A stretch of DNA of 64,000 bases from Heterodera schachtii. Taxonomy: Eukaryota; Nematoda; Chromadorea; Rhabditida; Heteroderidae. The DNA is taken from positions 875,467 to 939,466 of the forward strand of contig SIJG01000030.1 of assembly GCA_023374025.1 (NCBI GenBank). Direction: 5' to 3'. Each line of letters starts with the position of its first letter. The first letter of the stretch is position 1. A program made the translations under genes and the position numbers. Of this stretch, positions 25,171 to 35,059 are shown in pieces. Under the pieces are notes generated by a model, which saw nothing but the letters and a program-made list of their open reading frames with translations, was not told the DNA's origin and made no database searches.

Positions 25171-25833
25171 GCTCAACAAAATCACTTAAATTCTCTCCAT
25201 TCTTTTTTTTTCTCTTATAAATTGTCCAGGACTTTAATCGTCTTCATTTTTTGCCATACAAAAAAAGCATGAGTTTTTTGAAAATGTGCTTTTTTTGTGT
25301 TTCCTTTTTACAAATTTTAAAATGGTTTTTTAGAATTTATTTGTCTTAATGCTTTACCAAAAGCTTCTTGATTTTATGGAGATGGCTATAAAAATAAATG
25401 CAAAATTCGATTTAAGCAATTCAAAAAGTCACAGCAAATTGCTCTGTTTCTGTGAAAACAGCTTTCCAACAATTTGCACCAAAATCCTAGACAAAAACCC
25501 TTAAAATTCGTTTCTTAAATTGGTTTAAGTGTGCCTATCCTTCGAGAAAATCCATGGCGCTATGCACTTGGTCAGACCAATTTTCATTAATTTTTAGTAT
25601 TATTCTCGTTGGTCTCGGAAATGTTTGCCATTTTATGAAATTTAATTATATGTTGGAAGCAGTAAAAGCCTTTGAGAAAGCATTGCGTTGGCTAATTGAG
25701 TCTTCTCAACGGGGGGGGGGGGGGGGGGGGGAGCGACCCCCAAGCAAAGGGGGGGGAATGGGAGGGATGAAAACTAGATAAATTTTAATAATAAAATAAA
25801 GTTTATTGCCAATTCAATAATTATCTTATTTTG
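25171..25833. other. Intergenic with a 21-base G run
   Basis: It contains a 75-codon frame (25554-25781) whose end runs through an uninterrupted G21 at 25711-25731 and a G-rich tail, so the frame is not trustworthy. The segment LEAVKAFEKALRWLIES before the G run looks mildly coding, but no gene structure could be built. Confidence 0.4.
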
Positions 25834-26252
25834 CCAATTCATTATTCACTATAACTCTGTCAAATTAAAGTGATCATTCAATTGCCAATTCATTAATTCA
25901 CTATAACTCTGTCAAATTAAAGTGATCACTCAATTGCCAATTCATTAATTCACTATAACTCTGTCAAATGAAAGTGATCATTCAATTGCCAATTCATTCA
26001 TTCACTATAACTCTGTCAAATTAAAGTGATCACTCAATTGCCAATTCATTAATTCACTATAACTCTGTCAAATGAAAGTGATCATTCAATTGCCAATTCA
26101 TTAATTCACTATAACTCTGTCAAATTAAAGTGATCACTCAATGCCAATTCATTAATTCACTATAACTCTGTCAAATCAAAGTGATCATTCAATTGCCAAT
26201 TCATTAATTCACTATAACTCTGTCAAATGAAAGTGATCATTCAATTGCCAAG
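25834..26252 (+). repeat. 52-bp satellite, about 8 copies
   Basis: The unit runs TGCCAATTCATTAATTCACT, ATAACTCTGTCAAATTAAAG, TGATCACTCAAT. Eight CTATAACTCTGTCAAA occurrences are spaced about 52 bp apart, alternating between TTAAAG/TGAAAG and TCACTC/TCATTC variants. It stops abruptly at the partial ubiquitin-like copy at 26253. Confidence 0.9.
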
Positions 26253-26438
26253 GTTGAATACAAAGAGCAAATGTATCCCATTAATGTGAAGGCCATGACA
26301 ACTATAAAAGAAGTGAAGGAGAAAATGGCAGAAATCACTGGCATTCCGACCGAAAAACAAACACTAAGCCATTACAAATATGGACAATGCAATGACAATG
26401 GCAGTATGATAAAAAACGAGATTGGTAAAAGATTTTGA
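26253..26438 (+). pseudogene. Partial copy of the ubiquitin-like gene (domain 4)
   Basis: This 62-codon open segment starts right at the satellite edge. It aligns with residues 255 to about 310 of the ubiquitin-like protein at 19378: VEYKEQMYPINVKAMTTIKE, then KMAEITGIPTEKQTLSHYK. It then diverges (MIKNEIGKRF) and stops at 26436. The reading frame is preserved and some changes are synonymous, but there is no start codon and only one domain, so it is a gene fragment. Its last 65 bp overlap, in antisense, the end of the NADAR-nucleotidyltransferase frame. Confidence 0.75.
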
Positions 26439-29400
26439 TCAGGGATTTCTTCAATTTTGTATCCAAATAAATCAGTTCTGTATTTTTGTGTTTGTCTAGT
26501 TTTTATGCATCTCCAGGCCTCAAATTGAAAATTATCTGGGTTTGGCCGAAATAAATCTAGCATTAAAGCTCGGGTGGGTTGTTCAAGAAATCTACTGATT
26601 TTTCCGCACGAAGAGGTGTCCCTTTTGAATTGGACCAATTTTGTTTGGGCTCTATTATGGCAAATCATTGGTTGGGTGGCTACACAGAAATTTATTATAT
26701 TGATAATCATTAAGGCGTTGAAGAAATATTTTTGTGAATTAAGAACCCATTTTCTTGACTTACTCGCACTGTCCATTGGTGTGTTTGCCTCTTGTCCTTG
26801 GACTAATTCCTGATCAGATATTAAAATTCTGTTCAAATTCAATTTTTCTTCGATAATTTCGTCATTTTCCTTTCCTTTTATTGCTTCTAACAGCTTTTTT
26901 GGATTTTGAATACCGAATTTTAATTTTTCCCAAGTTGTATGAAAAGCATTCTTGATTTTGCTAAATCCATTTTGTGTCACACTCCTTGCGACATTGAAAG
27001 CACCAAACGGCTCTAAAATGAATAAATGCATTTTCATTTCCTGAGCACTTTTCTCCCAAAAATCGATTTTTCCTTCTTTCATATTCAATCGGCTCTCTTC
27101 AAAATTGATTTTTGTATAAAATTCAAAAAATCCAATGAGCAGTGATGAAATGCTCTGGGAATTGGTTGTCTCCCAAATAAGTTTTTGTTTCAGTATTTCA
27201 AAAATTTGTTTCTTTGTGTATGTGATATTTCGAATTTCAAAAATTTCTGGTAAACTTTTGATCAAATTTGGTAAAACGGGATTAGGAATTTTCATCAAAT
27301 AAAAAATTAGGAGCGATGTCCAACCATAAGAATTTAAGGTGCCGCCTCCATTAGCACTTTGATGAATTTCAAAATAGTCAGCCCATTCCAAAATGGCAAA
27401 ATATAAAGTTTTAAATCGTGCATCCAACTGCACATAACATGCCAACCATTTAGAATTAATTAATCCAATCAAGTTATTGCAACTAATTTGAGCATTAATT
27501 TCTTGGTCATCAGAATTAATTGTGATTTCCAAAATAGAGACATTTCGGGAAGGGATTATCAGAGTCCGGGTTAATGCCATTCCCGATTCTCTTAACTTTT
27601 TCCGCAATTTGTCAAAAAATTGGCAACTGTCGTCTTTTGTCCAATCATTCGGTATTCCTTTTGAGTTTATCATAACTAAATCCAAATCACTTTCTTTTCT
27701 TCCAAGGCCATTGTATATGCTCCCTTGGATAAATACATTCATGTCCCAATTTTCTTTGACAACTTCTTTAATCCGAGTACATTGTCTCAAAATATTTTCA
27801 GTTTTGAAAACAGAGATTTTCCTGTCGTTTTCAATCTTTTTCAAAATTTGGTCTAAGTCTTTTACATTTATTTGATTTGTGGGTCCTTTTTGCTTTATCG
27901 TACCCAATGGGTTAAGTTTTTGGCGAATGTCTTCTAACAGACGACCGCACATATTTTTGCCTTTAAATCCTTGGTCCATATTTGAAAAAATTAGCTGTCT
28001 TTCTCTAATGTCAATTCCGATGCCCCAGCTAAGATTGACTGAGGCCTCATATAATGGAAGGTTTCCAGTTTCCAACAACATTTGACCAAATTTTTCGTTT
28101 TGTGTGAATTTTGCCCATAAATAGGGCGAATGACTCCTTCTCGAACTCTATTCCATTCATACTGATCAAAAAATTTGGGATTTTCTTCAAGCGACTTATA
28201 TTGGTCCATGTCTTTGTCTGTAAATTTTTTGAATTCACTGGGTTCTGTGATCCCATTTTTGAATTTGATCATTTTTGCCAAATTAAAATAACCAAAATAC
28301 GAGGCCTTTTCAAAGCAGTATTTTTGTTCCACATTATCCCATTTAAAGCCATCCATCATAAAAGAAGACGGATGAAAATTTGAAAAAACAAAATTTTTCC
28401 CGAAAAAGAAAGCTCCTTTTTTGCCTGAAGGCGAACTTAAAACAATTGGTTTCCAATGTGGCTGATAAATTTCCTTATTTTCATTTTGAAAAATATTTTG
28501 ACCCCCAACGGTTCCGTGTTTGTAGTTTCACATTTTGAGTTTACCCAAAATTTAGTTCGTTTTGTGCACAAAGGGCCTTCAAAAATGTCTTCATCTTCAT
28601 AATTTGATTCTGGAGATTGAGACTTTCGTTTTACTCCCAATACCACAAAGGGATCAAATTTTTCTGATTGGATTTTTCCAAAATTTTCACCTTTTTTTCG
28701 GCATTTCCGGAGCTGGGAAGAACATTTTTGTTGTTGTTGGCAAATATGATGAAAATTGTGGCGGCACAAATAAATTGTATGAATGGCTTCCCGCGGCCTG
28801 CTCTCTGCGCCCATCTCCCAATTGGTTCCAATTCACCTTCTGTGCGTTTGTTGCAGCTGGATCGTGCCATTTTTGTTCGCCCCTTTTCTCAATTGGCATT
28901 CCAATTTGTTCCAACTTCGTTAATAAATTGTTGATATTTTCTTCTTCCGGCACTCGAACAATGGCCGGAAACCTTTTCTTCATAACATGAATTGGAACTC
29001 CTTTGGGGACAACCCAAATACAAAGCAATTCATAACATATTTCTTCAACTTTTGTTAGAACTGCCAACAGTTCAGCGTCCATCGTTTCTCTCCAAATCAC
29101 TATGCATTGTGTAATCGTGCCAATTTCGATTTCTGTGCCAATTGTATTTTTGTCCCACTTTCTCGGACGAAAAACCATTGCCTTCATTTCCTTCTTCCTC
29201 ATTGTTTGCCTCAGTTCGATTTCCACTTGATTATCCACAATAAAAACCAAAATTGACCGTGCCACCACTTTTGGAATGTTTTCTGGCACATAATTCCGAT
29301 TTTTTGATTTTTGAGAATCCACCAACAAATCCTCAGGAATTTGGAATTTTTTACTTTTTTCCTCCAACGGATTTTTTCCAAACTTTTGTTGATCCTCCAA

Positions 29401-29670
29401 CGGATTTTTCAGCAAATTTTGTTGATCCTCCAACGGATCTTTTTCAAAGTTTTGTTGATCCTCCAACGGATCTTTTTGGCAATTTGGACTGTTACCTAAT
29501 AAATTTTCAAAATTTGGTGGATCCTCCAACGGATCTTTTTGGCAATTTGAATGTTTTTTGGCTTCCGAAATTTTGTCATTATTTTTGCTGCTTTGAACCG
29601 AGACTTTCATCTCGAAATTCTCATCCGCCGAATACATCAGTTCATCATCACTGCTTTGGCTGTCGCTCAT
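26372..29670 (-). CDS. NADAR domain fused to terminal-nucleotidyltransferase-like domain (frame-broken)
   Basis: Read from ATG at 29670. About 325 residues form an acidic, repeat-bearing N-terminal region with a possible globular part, then a basic KRKSQSPE/KRTK stretch. A 41-nt intron (28502-28462) leads into a NADAR domain: FFGKNFVFSNFHPSSF, EQKYCFEKASYFGY, KFTQNEKFGQMLLETGNLPL, WGIGI, GRLLEDIRQKL. NADAR proteins are known ADP-ribosyl/N-glycosidases. Next comes a nucleotidyltransferase fold (GS at 26374+ORF residues 120-121, SDLDLV with D132 and D134), then a PAP-associated region (NSYGWTSLLIFYLM, EPFGAFNVARSV), as in Cid1/TUTase/GLD-2 proteins. The third catalytic Asp (DIS in the family) is Gln198 here (AQIS). 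A hydrophobic segment follows at 453-467. Two frame changes lie at an A7/T7 run (28692-28698) and a GGG run (28114-28116). Either it is a pseudogene or these are base-count errors. The C-terminus runs into antisense ubiquitin-like sequence. Confidence 0.6.
29365..29550 (-). repeat. 33-bp coding minisatellite
   Basis: Inside the N-terminal region of the NADAR fusion, a 33-bp unit (GATCCTCCAACGGATCTTTT on the plus strand) is repeated about five times. It gives the 11-residue period KDPLEDQQNFE with variants KNPLEDQQKFG and KDPLEDPPNFE. Because the period is a multiple of three, the frame is kept. It probably varies in copy number between individuals. Confidence 0.8.
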
Positions 29671-29831
29671 TCTGTCAGAATAATGATATGAATAATGAGA
29701 AAAAATATTATTATTTAAAATTAAAGTATAAATATTTTTTATTTTATTTTTTTTTATATATATTTTAAATAAATAAATTTAATTTTATTAATAGATTATA
29801 TAATATTTAATTAAATTATCTAAAATTATAG
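29671..29831. other. Short AT-rich spacer between two minus-strand frames
   Basis: 160 bp of A/T sequence between the start of the NADAR fusion and the stop of the integrase. It would hold the promoter of the NADAR fusion and the 3' end of the retroelement. Confidence 0.4.
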
Positions 29832-31061
29832 CTATTCTTCGCCTTCATCCTCTATTTCTAAGGGATATAATAATTTTGTGGGTCTTTCCGCCATTCGGTT
29901 TCCTATTTTTAATTTAACAGTTCTATCAGAAAGAATTTCGAAAATTTTTCCTAATTTCCACATTGATCTTGGATAATTATCCTGGTCTCTCACAATTACT
30001 ACTTGTCCGATTTTTGGGTATTTATCTCCATCTTTATTTTTGTTAATGTGCTTTTCTCTTAACGATAATAAGTATTTTTCACTCCATTCCTTCCAAAATA
30101 TTTCACTTTTAAAAATTGCCTTTTTGTAAATTTCAAATAATTCTTCTCTTTTAGTTTTCTTTTCAAAATATTCATTTATGTCTTCCCGATCAAATGTCGG
30201 ATCTAATTTCAATGAGAAAGGTTCTCCATCCGTCGGATTTAATATATCGATTGGCCTTAATGGTTCAATCACTTCATCTTGGGTTATATAGCTTAAAGGG
30301 CGTTCGTTTACAATCCTCTCGACTTCGGTCAAATATGTCATTAATTCTTCAAAACTCAATAACCGTTTTCCTAAACTCCGAATTAAATGTGTCTTAACAA
30401 GTCCTATCATTCTCTCGTAAGCTCCTCCGCGCCAACTCGCATATGGCGAATTAAATTGCCAATCAATTCCCAAATTTGATGAAAAATTTTGTACCGTAGG
30501 ATCACGATAAATTTCTGACCATATTTTATTTTGTTTATTTTCTTCAAGTGCTATTTGTTTTAATGCTTTATTTGCTAATACAAAATTTGTACCATTATCG
30601 GAAATAATTAATTTTGGCACTCTTCTTCTTTTAATGAATCGCCGAAATGCTAAAAGAAATTTTTCGGCACTAACATCGGAAACTAACTCCAAATGAATTG
30701 CTCTTACAATTAAACATGTAAATATTGCTCCCCAACATTTTTTATTGCCATCCAATGTTTTTACTGAGAGGGGCCCAAAATAATCAATTCCAACATGTTC
30801 AAATGCACTTTTCCCTTTTACTCTAAACACTGGTAGAGGAGGGTTTTTAGGATATGTATATTTATTATTTGTAAATTTTGCACAAATTCCGCATTTTTCT
30901 TTGTTTTTTCTTTTTAATATTTCATAAATTTTCCTTCTGCTTTTAGGAATCCAAAAATTTTCTCTCAATTTGCTATTCACCAATTCGCGACCGCCATGCA
31001 TTGTCTTCAAATGAGCATCTCTAATCAATAAAGTCGCAACATATGAATTATTTGTGAGCAC
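29832..31061 (-). CDS. BEL/Pao-type retrotransposon integrase, truncated
   Basis: About 409 residues from the end of a BEL/Pao pol gene. An H2C2 zinc-binding motif (His17, His22, Cys57, Cys60; DAHLKTMHGG, CGICAKF) is followed by an integrase core with Asp93 (GIDYFGPL), Asp155 (SDNGTNF) and Glu216 (YERMIG), a D-D-60-E spacing. The C-terminal part (IGQVVIVRD, MWKLGKI) fits the tail domain common in BEL/Pao integrases. The frame is intact, but no ATG is visible and coding continues only a few codons upstream (CLREKV) to a stop at about 31075. Protease, reverse transcriptase and RNase H are missing, so the element is dead on its own. It would have catalysed insertion of the retroelement cDNA. Confidence 0.88.
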   Translation of the reverse strand: MLTNNSYVATLLIRDAHLKTMHGGRELVNSKLRENFWIPKSRRKIYEILKRKNKEKCGICAKFTNNKYTYPKNPPLPVFRVKGKSAFEHVGIDYFGPLSVKTLDGNKKCWGAIFTCLIVRAIHLELVSDVSAEKFLLAFRRFIKRRRVPKLIISDNGTNFVLANKALKQIALEENKQNKIWSEIYRDPTVQNFSSNLGIDWQFNSPYASWRGGAYERMIGLVKTHLIRSLGKRLLSFEELMTYLTEVERIVNERPLSYITQDEVIEPLRPIDILNPTDGEPFSLKLDPTFDREDINEYFEKKTKREELFEIYKKAIFKSEIFWKEWSEKYLLSLREKHINKNKDGDKYPKIGQVVIVRDQDNYPRSMWKLGKIFEILSDRTVKLKIGNRMAERPTKLLYPLEIEDEGEE

Positions 31062-31432
31062 TTTTTCTCTTAAACAGGCTTATTATAGCAAATCATAAAT
31101 ATAACTTTTTTATAATTACCACAATTATATAACTTTCGTTATTATTTAAAATGTCTTTTTGTTTTTAATAATTAATAAATTTTTATTTGTTAAAATTGAA
31201 TCTAAAATAAAATTTTAAATTTAGATTCATATTAAAATTATTCATATATTTTCTGCCTTTTCAATAAAAGTAACTAATATTGCTTCATTATTATTTTTTA
31301 TTAATTTTTCGTCCTGACATTACAAATTATAATTATCAATCAATTAAAAAGTTTAGTTAGCATTTTATTTTTGAATTTTTTTTATGTTTTTAAATTGCCA
31401 TTTAAATTGAGCGTTTAAATTAATTTTCACAA
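31055..31432 (+). repeat. 378-bp direct repeat, copy 1
   Basis: This runs from TGAGCACTTTTTCTCTTAAA to AATTAATTTTCACAA and is repeated with near identity and equal length at 32149-32526. Its first bases overlap the 5' end of the integrase frame. The TG...CA ends are LTR-like on the plus strand. However, the integrase lies outside the pair, no target duplication is seen, and the 716-bp interior has no coding. A partial tandem duplication of a 1094-bp unit explains the arrangement as well as an LTR element does. Confidence 0.8.
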
Positions 31433-32148
31433 GATTATATACTTAAATTGGATGTTCATGCAGCGTTGTTAGACGACAAATTTTATGGGTTTTTATTCTA
31501 TTATTTAAAAATCAGTTTCAATTAAAAATTCAACCACAAAAAAGGTTTTGTTTTAACTTTAATTAATCATTTGGTAAATTTTAATTGAATATTTATTAGT
31601 AATTTCTTTTAAATAATAAAACAATAATTTCTGTTGCGAGTGGAAGTAAACTTTTCATTTTGCGAAAAATAAATGTCCATAAAGCTTAATTTTTATATAT
31701 TTAATTTGTTGTTTTAATTTTTTCTAATTTTTTTTATAAATTTTTAAGAATTTGATGTTTTTATATGAAATTGATTTTATATTTTAAATACCTTTTATGA
31801 AAATTTGTAATTTTTAAAACTATTGTTTGATTTTGAATATTTAAATAATTTTATAAATTTTATTGAAGTATACATTTCTTTAATCGTCAACATAATTGAA
31901 TGACATAATCTATTTATATTAAACGATGTGTTGTTATAAATAATTAAATTTATAATAAAGATTTCTTTTGAAATTATTGTGAAATACACTAAACCGGTTA
32001 AAATATTAAGCAATTAAAAATAAATACAAAATATTTGGAAAATAATAAAAAAATAAGTCAATAATTTAGCTCAATTATATGCAGACAAAATTTTTAAAAT
32101 AATAAATTTTATTAACATAATATTCAAAAAATTATTTAATTTTGTAGA
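31433..32148. other. AT-rich interior between 378-bp repeats
   Basis: 716 bp without significant frames, primer-binding site or polypurine tract that I could recognise. The short frame at 31795-32013 on the minus strand is A/T-driven. Confidence 0.45.
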
Positions 32149-32526
32149 TGAGCACTTTTTCTCTTAAACAGGCTTATTATAGCAAATCATAAATATAACT
32201 TTTTTATAATTACCACAATTATATAACTTTCGTTATTATTTAAAATGTCTTTTTGTTTTTAATAATTAATAAATTTTTATTTGTTAAAATTGAATCTAAA
32301 ATAAAATTTTAAATTTAGATTCATATTAAAATTATTCATATATTTTCTGCCTTTTCAATAAAAGTAACTAATATTGCTTCATTATTATTTTTTATTAATT
32401 TTTCGTCCTGACATTACAAATTATAATTATCAATCAATTAAAAAGTTTAGTTAGCATTTTATTTTTGAATTTTTTTTATGTTTTTAAATTGCCATTTAAA
32501 TTGAGCGTTTAAATTAATTTTCACAA
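32149..32526 (+). repeat. 378-bp direct repeat, copy 2
   Basis: Second copy of 31055-31432. It includes the short piece that in copy 1 is the start of the integrase coding region, here without any following integrase. This shows that the duplication captured retroelement sequence. Confidence 0.8.
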
Positions 32527-32898
32527 AACTTAATTTGTTTTTGATTGAATTGAACTATAATTTTTTTTAAATAGTAAAAAAGTCAGAAAACGAATATTGG
32601 CTTCGTTAGAAACAACTAAACTCGAATTCGGCAACAAGATTGAAAATATTATTGGGAAAATTAATTTTCGATGCTTGAAGTTGAAAAGAATAAAATATAT
32701 TAAATAAGCATATAATTTGTTAATACAGACTTAATTATTTCAATAAATTTTCTGTTTTTTAAACAAAATATTATTGAAAAAATAAATATTTAATGATGAT
32801 AATCAAAAAGTTGTTAATGCCGAATCAATTTTCTGATTGAATTTAATAATATTGTTAGAATTTTGCGTTACAAAGGCATGATAAAAAATTGAAAAGCA

Positions 32899-33241
32899 GT
32901 TTGGGCCCCAGCATGTTTTTCCACTATAGCTTTTTTCTTTGGCATCCAAATCCAACAATCTTGATATCATTCGAAAGCCCTTCACATGCTCTATTAGCCT
33001 TACAAAAAGCGAAAAGATTTTCAAGCCTGGTAAAAATTTATTAAGAAAAAATTTCAAAAATTTTGACTTTTTTGCAATATTCGTGTATAACTTTTTTGGT
33101 AATTGTCTAATCGCGAAGCAATAGCTTAGAAAAAGCTTTTAAACATGTTAAGCTTTCCAATGACATCAAGATCTTTGGATTTGGACGACAAAGAAAAAAG
33201 TTATAAAAAGTTATAGTGGAAAAATATGCTGGGGCCCAAAC
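32899..33241. mobile_element. Fold-back element with ~95-bp arms
   Basis: GTTTGGGCCCCAGCATG at the left is matched in reverse at 33241, and the arms stay complementary through CCACTATAGCTTTTTTCTTT and ATCCAAATCCAACAATCTTG to about 32992, against 33134-33241 on the right. The unpaired middle is about 140 bp. Extra GGGCCCAA units follow the right end (33246-33266). It is non-coding and MITE-like; target duplications are not evident. Confidence 0.65.
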
Positions 33242-34222
33242 GTGGGGGCCCAATCGTGAGGGCCCAACTGACGTAGACCGAAAGGAACGCATCCAGAGAA
33301 AAAGAGAAATTTAGGAAACATGAATATTTTGTAAGAATAAAAGGGAGAGAAAGAAGGAAAGAATAAATACATAATTAATTATTTTTAATTGTTTTTCAGA
33401 GAATTAATAATAATTCTAAAAAATTTTTAATAAAAAAAAGATTCCTTCTAGAAAAGTAAATGAATATCAAATTTGATTATTACGGCAATTTACAATTGGG
33501 CAACAAGATGAATTTAGGTCTTAAATCTGCAGTAAAAACAATTTAAATTTTTGTTTTATGATAGGGAACGATTTTTAGGGGGGAAAAAGTCCAAAATAGG
33601 GACCTAATTAGGGGCAAAAAAAATCGCGAAACAGGGGCAAAAAAGTTTAAAATGTAGGTGTGAAATTTATTAAAATTGCTGTTTTTTCTATGTAAATAAG
33701 TTAAAATTAAGGCAAACAATCAGTTACAATTTAAAATATTCGTGGTCAAGAAGAGAATGGCACGCATTTTTATTGGATAATAATTTAAATTAAAAAAAAA
33801 AGTTATTTTAAATTTTATTTTTTGCTGCTTAAATAGTGCCATAAATCGGTGGCGGAAATTATGCCAACTAAATTTCGCTGCAATATCATTGCAAATATAT
33901 ATGTTCGTCTATCTATGTTAATGAATTTCATCATTTTTATGTTTGCCAACAATATTCTTTTTGATGATATCCGTCAAAAAGAATGGCACATAATAATTTA
34001 ATGTTATTTATTTTTTAAATTATATGTTTTGCTTTATTAAAGGAAATGCAAAAAATTATGATGTAATTAAAGGATGTCGAAATAAAGCAAAATAAATTAC
34101 GTTGGCATCTTTCCGGTCTACAAATTCGAGGAATATAAAGCAATAAATGATGCCATACAAAAACACATTCGACTTTTACAATAATATTAATTATTAATAA
34201 TTAAATAAAAAATCTAATAAAA
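33242..34222. other. Intergenic, upstream of the secreted-protein gene
   Basis: At 33560-33650 short GGGGCAAAAA units in both GC-rich and A-rich context resemble the repeat cores seen elsewhere. ATGCCA hexamers occur at 33861 and 34150 and, in reverse (TGGCAT), at 34103, within 370 bp of the ATG at 34223. ATGCCA is the published dorsal-gland promoter motif of potato cyst nematodes. Its relevance here is only a suggestion. Confidence 0.35.
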
Positions 34223-35059
34223 ATGCGTGCCGTTCTCTTCCTGGCCATGTTTTGCCTAGTAATGGCTGTTATTTTGGAGACTGGTAATAAACATTATTTA
34301 AAAAATAAACAAAAAAATTATTTTCCACTTTTTAAGCTAACTCAAAAGCAGTGAAAAAGGACGGTAAAAAAGGTGAATATAATAATTGAAAATAAGAATA
34401 TAATTTAAAAAATTAAGGAGCTGTTGCATCGCCTGCCAAAGGAAAAGCTTCGCCAAAAGGTGCCAGCCCAGCAAAAGGAAAAGCTGCAAAGGGTAAGGAA
34501 TTTAAATATATTTTCATTGTATTAAATAATATTTTAAATTAATAAGGTGCCAAAAAAGTTGGCAAAAAGGACGGAAAAGGGAAAAAGGGTTAGTTGGATT
34601 TGAAAAAGATTTTCTTGAAAATGTTTTCAAAATTTAGACAAGAAAGAAAAGCCGGCAAAGAAGGCAGGCAAAGGGCAAGATGCCGCTAAGAAAGGTAATA
34701 CTTTAAGAATAATTTAATTTTAAAAATACGAAATTTAGACAAAACAAAGGACAAAAAGGCAGCAGCAGCAGTTAAATTTATGAAATTTCCAAAATAATGA
34801 ATGGCATTGTGCCAATTTGGCAATTTAAGCCAAGCCAAAAGCTGAGCCTGTTGAGACTGAAGAGCCATCCAGTGCGCAAGTTCTAGCTGAACAGGACGGA
34901 GGCGATGAGTCAGCTAACAACCAAGAAATGGATGCCGGAGACGAAATGGCAGAGGAGGAACAGACGGATTTGGCACAGCATGAACAGCTTGAGGACGATG
35001 CCATGGACGGTGAAGAAGGAGATGGCATGGCTGAGGAAGAACAGCCGGAGATGAACTAA
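34223..35059 (+). CDS. Secreted Lys/Ala-rich, acidic-tailed protein (7 exons)
   Basis: Exons 34223-34283, 34337-34372, 34418-34492, 34547-34588, 34638-34694, 34739-34770 and 34835-35059 join without frame loss into 175 aa. The introns are 44-64 nt, all GT-AG. Residues 1 to about 20 (MRAVLFLAMFCLVMAVI) form a signal peptide. Residues 22-101 are Lys/Gly/Ala/Pro-rich with SPAKGKA repeats and KKDGKGKK-like basic blocks. Residues 102-175 are strongly acidic (GDEMAEEEQ, EDDAMDGEEGDGMAEEEQ). The first four introns are all in phase 1 after AAG-G, so these exons could have arisen by duplication. There are no cysteines after the signal peptide and no known domain. The lysine blocks could act as nuclear signals if the protein were delivered into host cells, as some nematode effectors are; that is inference from layout only. 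Confidence 0.75.

Noticed and set aside
25834..26252. Possible CRISPR-like array
   Set aside because: Units are contiguous 52-bp satellite copies without unique spacers, in eukaryotic DNA.
28671..28698. 27-28-nt intron to explain the upstream frame change in the NADAR gene
   Set aside because: GT and AG are present, but the length is below plausible spliceosomal size; a base-count change in the 7-base run is simpler.
27522..29768. Plus-strand frames opposite the NADAR fusion gene
   Set aside because: Antisense shadows; the PPTDLF repeats are the complement of the 33-bp coding minisatellite.
31055..32526. Complete LTR retrotransposon with two 378-bp LTRs
   Set aside because: No coding interior, primer-binding site, polypurine tract or target duplication, and the integrase lies outside the pair.
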